Below, piece after piece: positions 10,798 to 23,300 of a stretch of DNA of 64,000 bases. The position numbers and the translations under genes are program-made. Position 1 is the stretch's first letter; every line of letters begins with the position of its first letter. The notes below the pieces were generated by a model, which saw nothing but the letters and a program-made list of their open reading frames with translations, had not been told where the DNA came from and did no database searches. Origin of the DNA: Antedon bifida (lineage: Eukaryota; Echinodermata; Crinoidea; Comatulida; Antedonidae); contig OY727094.1 of assembly GCA_963402885.1 (NCBI GenBank), positions 12,712,501 to 12,776,500 on the forward strand, in the 5' to 3' direction.

Positions 10798-11214
10798 CTA
10801 ATAAAATAAAATTGTACGAACCTGTTCAATTTGGTTGGAGCAATACCGCCAAATGATGCGTGGTGGTACTCCGTCTAGTACGTCGTAAAGAAAAGGATTT
10901 ACGCGTGAATTGTTTACATCTGTAAACATACTGACTGTTGAACAGAAAAAGGTGTTTACCGTTTTGTATAATCGAGGTTGGTTTGTCCAATGGTTTATTG
11001 TCTGTTCTGGCAAAATATCAACAAAAAGAGTCGGAAGTATTCTGTTCGAAATGTCAACGTCGGCGACCATCAGTTGATTCGAGATTATTGAGATTTTAGT
11101 AAGAACCATTTTCGGCTCAGCTCTGGTGTAACTAATTAAAACTTTAACGACGTCATCAGTCAATACGATTGGCCGGCTGTCGAGACTAAACACTGGTATT
11201 TGTAGATCCAACAT
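10798..11214 (-). CDS. Unrecognised 138-codon ORF
   Basis: An uninterrupted minus ORF starts with ATG at 11,214. The product is mixed alpha/beta in look, without membrane segments (IPVFSLDSRPIVLTDDVVKV, ILPTLFVDILPEQTIN, LYDVLDGVPPRIIWRY). The last stretch faintly resembles the (G/N)xxPxRI(I/V) turn seen in some double-jelly-roll capsid proteins of large DNA viruses and Polintons. That is a hint only and I would not assign it. GC content is higher than in nearby intergenic DNA. It could be a relic of an integrated element or an exon of an unknown gene. Confidence 0.35.
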   Translation of the reverse strand: MLDLQIPVFSLDSRPIVLTDDVVKVLISYTRAEPKMVLTKISIISNQLMVADVDISNRILPTLFVDILPEQTINHWTNQPRLYKTVNTFFCSTVSMFTDVNNSRVNPFLYDVLDGVPPRIIWRYCSNQIEQVRTILFY

Positions 11215-12940
11215 AGGTTGCGTAGTTTATACAGTGACGAAACATGGTCGTTGAGACATCAAATTACTGTTATTTTTTTGCCTTTTTTGAGTGTTTATCC
11301 TTAAAATTTAGGAAAGTGACAAATCGTGTGCGCGGCCCATCAAGAAACATCAGTGTGCCAAATGTAAGCACGTACCATTCAGCGGTTTCGGAGGAGATAC
11401 GTAAAATTACGCGACAAAATTAGTAGCATTAATATATAGATACTTGGCAAAATGTCATTTTGCCAAGTAACAAACAAATGAAGTGTTTGGCAAAATATTG
11501 TCAAAGAGGGAGCATGTTGAAAGGTAATTTTTGTTTTCTTTAGGTATTAGCTTTACCTACATGGTTCGAATCCTGCTGGGATTTATAATTTGTTTAAATA
11601 TTTTTTAATACAAACAAACTCCGGTATTGCAACAATTACCTTTTATTTCTGAAATAGGCTAAAGATTGACCAAAAAAATGGTCGAGGAATGTCTGGAAGC
11701 TGTGTCGATTAACGGCGCCCCTGCCTTAACCCATGGAGTAAGCTTAACTACTGGGCCAGTCAACTAATATTTTGGTCCATGTCAACGAATATGTCCATGT
11801 TAAAAGAATACAGAAGGCGCGTTATTTAATCGTATGGAAGATAAGCTTTTGTCACATGACCAATATACAAAGTTTACTTGCCACACAAAAATGTGTCCCT
11901 GTTAAAAGAATACAGAAGGCGTGTTATTAGTCGCGTGATAAGATATTATTGTGTATCATTTAAAACAAAAATAATAAATAATCGACTACCGTTCTTCGGC
12001 TATGCATTCTTTTGTATTTCCGAGAATAAATGAGGATGACAGAAGGAGCAGGTTGAATTTATAATTGAAATAAATTAATAATTCGTTATTTATTTCAAAT
12101 TGTTAATTTGTTATTTCGAATTCTTGAATGTAATTTTTGTTGTTGCCCCTAATGGACATTCCATAATTACAAAAACAACAACCCTTGTACCACAGACTGG
12201 TAATACATTAAATCCCCTAGTTTGCATCAATTGCTGAGCCATAAACTGCATTTCTCATAATGCACAAAATAAATTAATATAGTGATTTTCTGATGATTTC
12301 TTTGAAACATAGCAATCCATTATGAACAAACATAGCTGATGCACTACACATGATGAATAATTCATAATGTTTGCATAACCTACCTACAGAAAAAAAAACA
12401 TTTACAAAAACTATTATATTAGATTGTACCTGTACACAGCCAGCACACACACTCTTTAGGTAAACATATAATACATATATTATATAAGTAAATTATATAA
12501 TTATACTTATATATTATATTTGTTTATATGAGTGACTACATTGTTATCAGTATTGTAACTGTGCATTATTATTGCTGTTATCACTATTGTTATCTGTTAA
12601 CACACTTCCACCTAAAAATCCCACATCATACAAACACACAATATTAAATGTGTTCATTTTCACCATTTTCTATATACAAAAATAAATCATCTTATTCACA
12701 TTTTAGTTCATAACGTATATAATATAATGTACAAATCTTAAACAATAAATCATCTTATTCAAATTTTATTTCATAACGTATATAATATAATGTACAAAGC
12801 TTAACACTTACAATAATATGGAAGTAATTAAAATAAACTCACAATGATTGATTGTAAAAAAAACAAATATAAATTGGAAAAAAAGACAAAGCAACAACTA
12901 AAAAGCACCTGAAATAAACTACATTGAAACAATTATTGCT
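11215..12940. other. AT-rich DNA without a recognisable gene
   Basis: A segment containing GTTAAAAGAATACAGAAGGCG is duplicated about 100 bp apart (near 11,799 and 11,899). A 64-bp unit is doubled at 12,680-12,800. GGTTCGAATCC near 11,565 resembles a tRNA B box, but no tRNA fold is visible. Confidence 0.5.
12680..12800. repeat. Two-copy tandem repeat of about 64 bp
   Basis: AATAAATCATCTTATTCA followed by TTCATAACGTATATAATA occurs twice with only a few differences. Confidence 0.8.
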
Positions 12941-13258
12941 ATCACATGCTATCTATTGTACATTAATGAGTCTAGTCTAGTGGATAGATAAAGAGGTTAC
13001 AAAAACATAGAGATTTAAAATGGTCTATGTCAGTTGTTTGTTGTCTTCCATATCTATATGATGCATCACATGCTATCTATTGTACATTAATGAGTCTAGT
13101 CTAGTGGATAGATAAAGAGGCTACAAAAACAGAGATTTAAAATGGTGTATGTCAGTTGTTTGTTGTCTTCCATATCTACATGATGCATCACATGCTATCT
13201 ATTGTACATTAATGAGTCTAGTGGGTAGATAAGGAGGCTACAAAAACATAGAGATATG
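12941..13258. repeat. 122-124-bp tandem repeat, 2.6 copies
   Basis: Units begin ATCACATGCTATCTATTG at 12,941, 13,065 and 13,187. The third copy is partial and lacks the second TCTAGTC of the others. Confidence 0.9.
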
Positions 13259-13454
13259 GTTTGCAGAAAATGGTTAAGACTTGTGACAGTTATACTTTTA
13301 GTCATGATATTCATTTTATAATCAGACAGAAACTTTGATGAGAAAAATGTAACATACATTCATGGATGCTGCTTAGTATTTTCATTCTGGAATATTAAGA
13401 GAACTAGGGCTGTATATTAATATATGACATGTCAAAATTCATTGCCAACAAATG

Positions 13455-16400
13455 AGCTCACAAGCTGTATTAGGACAGGTATGTAAAGTATTCCCCAATA
13501 GTTTCATTAAAGCTCACAAGCTGTATTATGACAGGTATGTAAAGTATTCCCCAATAGTTTCATCAAAGCTCACAAGCTGTATTAGGACAGGTATGTAAAG
13601 TGTTCCCTAATAGTTTCATTAAAGCTCACAAGCTGTATTATGACAGGTATGTAAAGTATTCCCCAATAGTTTCATCAAAGCTCACAAGCTGTATTAGGAC
13701 AGGTATGTAAAGTATTCCCCAATAGTTTCATCAAAGCTCATAAGCTGTATTAAGACAGGTATGTAAAGTATTCCCTAATAGTTTCATCAAAGCTCACAAG
13801 CTGTATTATGACAGGTATGTAAAGTATTCCCCAATAGTTTCATTAAAGCTCATAAGCTGTATTAGGACAGGTATGTAAAGTATTCCCTAATAGTTTCATC
13901 AAAGCTCATAAGCTGTATTAGGACAGGTATGTAAAGTATTCCCCAATAGTTTCATCAAAGCTCACAAGCTGTATTATGACAGGTATGTAAAGTATTCCCC
14001 AATAGTTTCATCAAAGCTCACAAGCTGTATTAGGACAGGTATGTAAAGTATTCCCCAATAGTTTCATTAAAGATCATAAGCTGTATTAGGACAGGTATGT
14101 AAAGTATTCCCTAATAGTTTCATCAAAGCTCATAAGCTGTATTAAGACAGGTATGTAAAGTATTCCCTAATAGTTTCATCAAAGCTCATAAGCTGTATTA
14201 AGACAGGTATGTAAAGTATTCCCCAATAGTTTCATCAAAGCTCATAAGCTGTATTAAGACAGGTATGTAAAGTATTCCCTAATAGTTTCATCAAAGCTCA
14301 TAAGCTGTATTAGGACAGGTATGTAAAGTATTCCCCAATAGTTTCATCTAAGCTCACAAGCTGTATTATGACAGGTATGTAAAGTATTCCCCAATAGTTT
14401 CATTAAAGCTCATAAGCTGTATTAGGACAGGTATGTAAAGTATTCCCTAATAGTTTCATCAAAGCTCATAAGCTGTATTATGACAGGTATGTAAAGTATT
14501 CCCTAATAGTTTCATCAAAGCTCACAAGCTGTATTATGACAGGTATGTAAAGTATTCCCCAATAGTTTCATTAAAGCTCACAAGCTGTATTATGACAGGT
14601 ATATAAAGTATTCCCCAATAGTTTCATCAAAGCTCACAAGCTGTATTATGACAGGTATGTAAAGTATTCCCCAATAGTTTCATTAAAGCTCATAAGCTGT
14701 ATTAGGACAGGTATGTAAAGTATTCCCCAATAGTTTCATCAAAGCTCATAAGCTGTATTAAGACAGGTATGTAAAGTATTCCCTAATAGTTTCATTAAAG
14801 CTCACAAGCTGTATTATGACAGGTATGTAAAGTATTCCCCAATAGTTTCATTAAAGCTCATAAGCTGTATTAGGACAGGTATGTAAAGTATTCCCCAATA
14901 GTTTCATCAAAGCTCATAAGCTGTATTATGACAGGTATGTAAAGTATTCCCCAATAGTTTCATTAAAGCTCATAAGCTGTAGGACAGGTATGTAAAGTAT
15001 TCCCTAATAGTTTCATCAAAGCTCATAAGCTGTATTATGACAGGTATGTAAAGTATTCCCTAATAGTTTCATCAAAGCTCACAAGCTGTATTATGACAGG
15101 TATGTAAAGTATTCCCTAATAGTTTCATCAAAGCTCATAAGCTGTATTAGGACAGGTATGTAAAGTATTCCCTAATAGTTTCATCAAAGCTCACAAGCTG
15201 TATTATGACAGGTATGTAAAGTATTCCCTAATAGTTTCATTAAAGCTCATAAGCTGTATTATGACAGGTATGTAAAGTATTCCCTAATAGTTTCATCAAA
15301 GCTCATAAGCTGTATTATGACAGGTATGTAAAGTATTCCCCAATAGTTTCATCTAAGCTCATAAGCTGTATTAGGACAGGTATGTAAAGTATTCCCTAAT
15401 AGTTTCATTAAAGCTCACAAGCTGTATTATGACAGGTATGTAAAGTATTCCCCAATAGTTTCATTAAAGCTCACAAGCTGTATTAGGACAGGTATGTAAA
15501 GTATTCCCCAATAGTTTCATTAAAGCTCACAAGCTGTATTAGGACAGGTATATAAAGTATTCCCCAATAGTTTCATCAAAGCTCACAAGCTGTATTATGA
15601 CAGGTATGTAAAGTATTCCCCAATAGTTTCATCAAAGCTCACAAGCTGTATTAGGACAGGTATGTAAAGTATTCCCTAATAGTTTCATCAAAGCTCACAA
15701 GCTGTATTAGGACAGGTATGTAAAGTATTCCCCAATAGTTTCATCAAAGCTCATAAGCTGTATTATGACAGGTATGTAAAGTATTCCCCAATAGTTTCAT
15801 CAAAGCTCACAAGCTGTATTAGGACAGGTATGTAAAGTATTCCCTAATAGTTTCATCAAAGCTCATAAGCTGTATTATGACAGGTATGTAAAGTATTCCC
15901 TAATAGTTTCATTAAAGCTCACAAGCTGTATTAGGACAGGTATGTAAAGTATTCCCTAATAGTTTCATTAAAGCTCACAAGCTGTATTATGACAGGTATG
16001 TAAAGTATTCCCCAATAGTTTCATTAAAGCTCACAAGCTGTATTAGGACAGGTATGTAAAGTATTCCCTAATAGTTTCATCAAAGCTCATAAGCTGTATT
16101 ATGACAGGTATGTAAAGTATTCCCTAATAGTTTCATCAAAGCTCACAAGCTGTATTATGACAGGTATGTAAAGTATTCCCTAATAGTTTCATCAAAGCTC
16201 ATAAGCTGTATTAGGACAGGTATGTAAAGTATTCCCCAATAGTTTCATTAAAGCTCATAAGCTGTATTATGACAGGTATGTAAAGTATTCCCCAATAGTT
16301 TCATTAAAGCTCATAAGCTGTATTATGACAGGTATGTAAAGTATTCCCCAATAGTTTCATTAAAGCTCATAAGCTGTATTATGACAGGTATGTAAAGTAT

Positions 16401-16810
16401 TCCCCAATAGTTTCATCAAAGCTCACAAGCTGTATTAGGACAGGTATGTAAAGTATTCCCTAATAGTTTCATCAAAGCTCATAAGCTGTGTTATGACAGG
16501 TATGTAAAGTATTCCCTAATAGTTTCATCAAAGCTCACAAGCTGTATTATGACAGGTATGTAAAGTATTCCCTAATAGTTTCATCAAAGCTCATAAGCTG
16601 TGTTATGACAGGTATGTAAAGTATTCCCTAATAGTTTCATCAAAGCTCATAACCTGTGTTATGACAGGTATGTAAAGTATTCCCTAATAGTTTCATCAAA
16701 GCTCATAAGCTGTATTAGGACAGGTATGTAAAGTATTCCCTAATAGTTTCATCAAAGCTCACAAGCTGTATTAGGACAGGTATGTAAAGTATTCCCCAAT
16801 AGTTTCATTA
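13455..16810. repeat. 56-bp minisatellite, 60 copies
   Basis: The unit is GCTCACAAGCTGTATTAGG, ACAGGTATGTAAAGTATTCC, CCAATAGTTTCATCAAA. Unit starts stay in 56-bp register from 13,456 to 16,757 except for one 3-bp deletion near 14,980. Differences are concentrated at four sites: CACAAG/CATAAG, AGGACA/ATGACA/AAGACA, CCCCAAT/CCCTAAT and ATCAAA/ATTAAA. The plus strand of each unit holds CAG|GTATGTAAAG, a near-consensus splice donor. The minus strand holds TCCTAATACAG, a branch-point-plus-acceptor-like string. It begins 55 bp beyond the stop codon of the minus-strand ROCO gene, so it may lie in or next to its 3' UTR. Confidence 0.98.
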
Positions 16811-16864
16811 TTGTTTGTATTATTACAGTTCATTGTTTATATATCATTTGCACAAACGGTGAAA

Positions 16865-17382
16865 TTAAACGTCACCTCCATTTGATCTTTTTAACACCTT
16901 CTTAACCTCTTCTATTTTGTCCTCATTCAGCAACCCACGGGTTTCAAAGTCCAAAATCAAACTCCAGCTGTCTGTATACTTCTTAAATTTAGGGAAGTTG
17001 TATCGTCCATCAAGATTTTTTACCTCTGAATCACTAAGACTTTTTCCAAGATTAAAAATCTCTCTTGTGCGTGGTGAAAATGATGCTACCTTACGCTTCT
17101 TGATATTATTGAAAGCAGAAAGCTTTTCCTTAATGACTGACTGAAAGCCAAATTGTTCTGTTACTTTTATTGCATCATACAGGACAGAAAGATTTGTTTG
17201 ACTCAATTGTCCATTAGCAGATAAAAGAGCTAACAGGTTGATTGTACTGGTGACCCTTTTCACCTCTTCAATGTCATCTACTATTTCTATGAATAGAACT
17301 TGTAGCCTGTTAAGGAGACCACGATCATCAAACCATTTTGCAAAGTCTGCAATCAACTGTAGGAAATTATCCTCCGAGAAAT
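16865..17382 (-). CDS. ROCO gene exon 23 (last): two DED-like domains and stop
   Basis: A 518-nt exon ending in TAA at 16,867-16,865. The first module ([13 protein letters not shown] to [16 protein letters not shown]) and the second ([17 protein letters not shown], then [18 protein letters not shown]) both follow the DED pattern with the hallmark LxxxGxLxxxN helix turn. DEDs bind caspase-8/FADD-type partners, so death or inflammatory signalling is a reasonable inference. The acceptor is TTAACCGTATAG at 17,383. No AATAAA is visible before the 56-bp minisatellite begins. Confidence 0.85.
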
Positions 17383-20300
17383 CTATACGGTTAAAAAAAA
17401 ACAAGTTTCCAATATAAATGATATAAATTTAATATAATTAGCATAATTGTTGTTAAAATCATAATCATTTGAAATAACTTTAAAATCACTTTTCCATAGA
17501 AATAATACTAGTTTAAATTAAACAATCAAAAAACAATGATACATACATATATACAATGTATAATTGCAAATAAAATAAATTGTGTGAATAGTTTTTATAA
17601 TAGAAATATAATGAGTAAAGTTATTTCTTAAATAAAACAAAATAATGTTGTTTACCAATGCTATCTACTTCGTTGTCTTCATTGGCTTCCTCTGAAAAGC
17701 AAAAATAGGAATGAAGTTTGTTATTATGTTAACCAACAAGGACAAATACATACTTTATATTTATAAAACATCTTACCAGCAGTTCTTTGAACTTTTGATA
17801 AAGAAGATTGGGCATTGCTGCCACTCGTATTATAAGTATTTTCTGATGGTTTTTTTTTATCTTTATAAAACATATAACATAAAAACTACAGATAAAGGTT
17901 AAAATGCCCCAACTTAATGATTTAAGTTTGTGAAATTGTATGTCACAAGTATCATTAGTTAAAGAACAAAAATAAGAATGTTTGCATGTTTTTTTTATGT
18001 CATAAGTATTATGGATTATAAGGCATATACCTTGTTCATCTTTTATTTTGTTAAACAGTTTACGGTAACGTTTCACATCCATTGCTTTGCTTCTACATGG
18101 CAACACATCTTGGTCAAATTTGCGAACAACCTGCATATGAGTACGTTCACTATTTGAACATGCACAACGGATGTACATCTTTACTTCAACACCACGTGCA
18201 CCATTCTGACTTAAAACTTGCAATTCTTTTTCAAGGAAATTAAGGGCCTAGAAAAAATAAAAAATATTTCAAATAATCTCAATAAAATGACTTTACTACA
18301 TTTAAAATGATTTAAAGAGAAAAATAATAATACTTATATCTAATTGTCTTATCTTATATCTTATATTACATATTTACACAGACATTTATAATCATTCAAA
18401 AATAACCCAGGAGCTTATAAATTTACACTGACAAAACAAGCAAAATTATACTATTAACATTAGTTTATTTGGTACTTATAGTTTACCTTCTTACAGATGC
18501 TAGGTTGTGGATCATCATCTTCAGAAGAGCTACTTCCTGATTCTGTGTTCATGATTGTCGTTCTGACAATTGTTGTCTGCAATATAAAAAACAAATCAAT
18601 TCCAAAGTGATTACCACTGATATCATTCCAGAAATGGCAATAAACCAAGCAAATTTAAAGTTACTGACAGTGTATATTTTAATATCTGTTATATCCAGAA
18701 GTGGTGACCAACAAAAACAGAGAATGGTTTAATAAACATATATAAACAACATAAGAACAATCAATACTTGTGATTTTACTGGCATTCAAGGCATGATTGC
18801 ATTATCAAGTTTACCTGGAACAAACGGCAATTGTTGATGGTAGCTACGTTTAGAATGACAAGATGATGGCCATCAACATTCAGTTCTACATGCTCATAAG
18901 ACAATGTAGGTTCAACATCTTCCATTTGAAATTCCTCAATAAATTTAGTTGCAACACGTTGAAAGAGATCATCTGGTAGGTAGCCGTCAAAGTCATGAAA
19001 GAGAGAAACAGCACGCTTCTCTTCATATTCAACTCTTGTTGAATCATCCCGTTGGGGCTTCAGGCGTGAAAGAACATAGAACATTCGCCCAACATTCTGC
19101 AAAAAATAAAATAAATGTTTATTAGATTGACAACAAATAATTCCATTACTGTACAAAATTTAACACAATTTAAATACCCTTTCACACTTTTTTTTCACAC
19201 ATTAACCCAAAAGTTTGCATGAGAGACAGAAGCTAATTATCTTATTTGACTCATCCTTCCATTATTATGCTGCAACAGTTTTTTATCCAATTTACCTCTG
19301 TTTAAATTGTATTATTTATTTTATAAACATGTGTAAACAACAGCTAAACTAATGAAATTCAAAGTTTGTGCTAATTCAATGTAGCATAAAGTATTTTAGT
19401 TTATTTGGTACTTATAGCTTACCTTCTTACATGTGCTAGGTTGTGGATCATCAGGAGAGCTGCTTCCTGATTCTGTGTTCATGATTGTCGTTCTGACAAT
19501 TGTTGTCTGCAATTAAAAAAAAAACTGATATCATTCCAGTTGATGATCTCTTCTGACTCATCCTTCCATATATGCTGTAACAGTTTTCCATTAAAAAAAT
19601 AAAATAAGATGTTTATTAGATTGAACATCCAACAAATAATTCCATTACTGTACAAAATTAACACAATTTAAATACCTTTTTACTCTTTTTTTCACACATT
19701 AATCCAAAAGTTTGCATGAGGGACACAAAGAAGATAATCATCTCATCTGACTCATCCTTCCATATATGCTGCAACAGTTTTTCATCTAATTTACCCCTGT
19801 TTAAATTTCTCCAAAGCTGTTTCAGAGATGGCTAAAAAAATACAAACAACACATTTTTTTAATATCTGTTAATGTAACTATACTGTAATTAGTAATTCTT
19901 CTAGTCATTTGTCACACTCACAAACTAAGTTTTTATTTTTTAGGTATCTCTATATTTTCTGCATTTTGTTATTTGAGAGCAGGTGACTCATCCTTATGCT
20001 AAACTAGACATTTGTTCTCAAGATCTTTAGTTCACATGGTCTCTTAATACACTACTGCACCCACTTTGGTTAATACAACTTAACAAGGGTATCTATTTAA
20101 AATGTCTTATACAGAACCTCCTGTAAGCGGCCACCCTCAGGACCGGGAAAAGTGGCTGCATACAGGAGGTGACCGCTTACGTGAGGTTCTGCCGATAGGA
20201 GGCCAAAATCACGTATTATGGCTATGCACGATGTTTTTCGGCGTTCTGAACGCAACAGGCCTCCAAATTCTCCAGCTAATTGTATTTTATTGTTTATGAT

Positions 20301-23300
20301 CAGGTGTTTTAGTATTATTTATGATTTTCAGACAAATTTTAAAAGCTTTTATGCATGAAAATGGTCGGTCAAAAACACAGGAATGTTCTTCATACATACA
20401 AAAATCATTACATAGTCACAACAATTTTCTTTTTCTATTTGCAGAGTTTATTGTCAAAACCCCCGAAAACAAAACAACAGTAGGCTTATTAAAAACATCA
20501 GGTGTAGGCCAAGTTTGTCTCACTCTTATACACAGCAATAAGTCGTGCTTCTTCCATCATCAGTTGATTAGCACATTCGACTGTCCTGCCCGTAAATACC
20601 ATTCCCACAGTAATGTGTTAAGCTCAGCAAATGTCTCAGCATTCGACCTTTTCTGCATCATAGTGCAATCTTGTTTAGTCCACATCTCTAAAATGTTTTC
20701 TTTATACTTTAAAATTTTGCTTATCTGCTAATTTTCTTGCGCTGGTTCCCTCATTACTAAATAGTTGGATAACTTCTACTTTTTGAGACAAAGTAAGACA
20801 GACAAAGAATTAAGACATACTCTTTCACAACTGCCATCTGAAGACAACGGACTTGATTTGATAGCAGGCATCGCGCCCTCTCTTTTTACTAGGGACCAGG
20901 CTAGGGGCACAACAAATGACTTAAAATAGACCAGTTCATTTACTGTTGTAAAATCAACAGCTGGGTAGGCGTTTATTCAAAGATAGTTGGTTTATTCATA
21001 ACACATCAGACAGTACGAACCCTCTCAGATATATACAGACGGTACACAGTGATGAACACTCGAGTAAACTTTTCGAAATTCTTCATTGAATCCTTAATTC
21101 GCGGATATTATTTCTACAAAGATGAGACCACATGGGATCCAGAAATAGAGAGAAAAAAGAGATTTAAAGCGAGAACCTAATAGCATAAAAGATAATAATA
21201 ACATAAAAGACGACGATGACAACAAATATAATAATAATATCATAATAATAATAAAATATTTATTTTAAAACACAACAAAATGTGTTCTTCCACAAGGCCG
21301 TATCTATATATAAATTATGGTTAATTCTGATATAGGCGAGCACAATGGAAAACTTCGGTACAAATCTCTGACTTGGATACCTACCTGAACTATCTCAGAT
21401 GTACCGCGAAATGTAAATTTGATAACATTAGTTTTCACTATTACGATATTGTTCCATATTTCTATCTTAGGAAGATATTATAAAGAATTTTTTTAGCAAA
21501 ATTTATGATTTCAACGGTAGATTTTCAACTCAATTTCAATTCTATGCGGGTCAAAGTAATTTCCGGGTTCACGATAAGTTCACATGTTCACCTTGCAACT
21601 TCCTGGTTTCAACTAGGTTGGCTGTTAGTGACTATAGCCATTTTAGTTTTTTGTTTATTTTCGGATCGGACCGCGCATGTGAAGGTACGGTAGTTCAAAA
21701 ATAAAAATTTTACTGCAAATTAATAAAGATCAAATTGAATATACGTCATAAAGCATCGGAATATATTGTGTGGGGAATAGTATTATAAAATTACATAGGG
21801 AGATCTGATGATAAGTCATTTTGTTTAAAATCGAGTGAAATCCTGATAGCCGAGTTTTATTGAGAAAAGCTGGCAGGAATAACTGTAGGCTATCTGTGTC
21901 CTGTTAGGTCCGGGATGTCTGCCCATGTTGCAAGCCGTCTAAAACGTCTTCCTTCTTGTGCCGAAACGGTCCACTTTGTCACGGAAGTTAGTTTCAAAAG
22001 ATGTTTAAATTAAATAATGCATTAATTATTAGGATGACATTTATTTGAATAAACGCCTCCCCAATAAAACATCACTTTGAATAATAATCGCTCCCCTACC
22101 CCCAAACCAATTATCTAATAAACGCCCATCCACATTGATACACACAATATTGTATTATATTTAGTAACACAATGATACTATTTGTAGTAGAATTCATCGC
22201 ACTGTTATCTACAATTTACCAAGCATTTGTTATTCTTTTTTACCACTTTTCGAATATCTATTAGAGGATTTTTTTTTATTATAAATGTTACCATATTATT
22301 AAAATTTAAAAAATTAAACATATCCCTTGAATAAGCACCTCCCTCAAATGAACTCCACCTCCCCACCTCAGTCCTATAAGGGCCCTACCAAACAATGCAC
22401 ACTATAGGCCTACTTTAAAATGTTATTAATCATCTAAAACACTGTGAAACAGAGTAGGTTTAGTTTTACGAATGTCAAGCATTTTCAATAATGGTAACTG
22501 ACAGAAAACGTACAAGGAAAATGTCCTTTTTACCCGAGTTATATCATTCCGAGAACCATCGTCTACACTTCCTAGAGGGGGAGCGAGCAAAGCGAGCTCA
22601 CCCTCTAGTGAAAGAAATAAAACTACAATATCACAATTATCAAACTGATGAACAAACAAGAAAATTATACATTGAAAAAGAATAAAAGTATAAAACATTT
22701 ATATTAATGAATTAATAGATTTTCTAGTTAGTAGATAAAATTAAAACTCACAACAACAAAACAGGCTTAAATTAAGAAGAAATCAATCTTTTGAAATTGT
22801 TTAGGGAAAGAGCATTTTTTTGTGTCAAGGTATTTACCCCCTATCGCAGGGTAAATCAGAAAGTGATGAAGATCATCTATAAACACCGATAAAGATAATG
22901 ACAGTAGGCCTATATCAACTTCACTACAACTCAATTCGAACACCTTAAATGAACATCATGAAATTATTGGCCACATTCCTCTGCGAATGTCGCCCTATGT
23001 TAGCAGGATTTTAAAGAGGAAGACAAATACAGGTACTATGACAGTAACCTGAAAGCAAGTGAACAGGGGAGCTGGATAGAAATACTCATTTTGTGGGGAC
23101 ACAAAAACATCAGTTCCATGGTTACGTGCAAAACTTTCAAGTAATGGATATATGCAAGAATGATTAAAAACTATTAAATACAATAATCAAACAAGATTTT
23201 TCACACAAGCCTTGAAATAAAGCTAATAATAATTAAGCACAATAAAGTATCAAAATTGTATTTTTGTTGTTAAGTCAATACAATTTTTTCGGGTTAAAAA

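Larger units (their letters stand above)
18462..19831 (-). repeat. Intragenic duplication in the COR region
   Basis: TAGTTTATTTGGTACTTATAG and the exon after it occur at about 18,460 and 19,395. The intron stretch around TTCCATTACTGTACAAAATT and the COR-A exon are also present twice or three times. Copy A (18,462-19,310) holds exons 19 and 18 plus a decayed COR-A copy. Copy B (19,394-19,831) holds a spare exon 19, a fragment of COR-A (about 19,540-19,588) and the functional exon 17. Copy B has no COR-B exon. Confidence 0.88.

Noticed and set aside
11555..11585. tRNA-like B box GGTTCGAATCC
   Set aside because: Neighbouring stems do not pair as a T arm and no acceptor, D or anticodon arm can be drawn.
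17729..18223. 164-codon continuous minus ORF
   Set aside because: It reads through a splice donor at 18,030 into an intron; only 18,247-18,031 is coding.
18776..19156. ORF with its own ATG suggesting a separate gene
   Set aside because: The ATG lies in the intron; the conserved part is ROCO exon 18 with a clear acceptor at 19,097.
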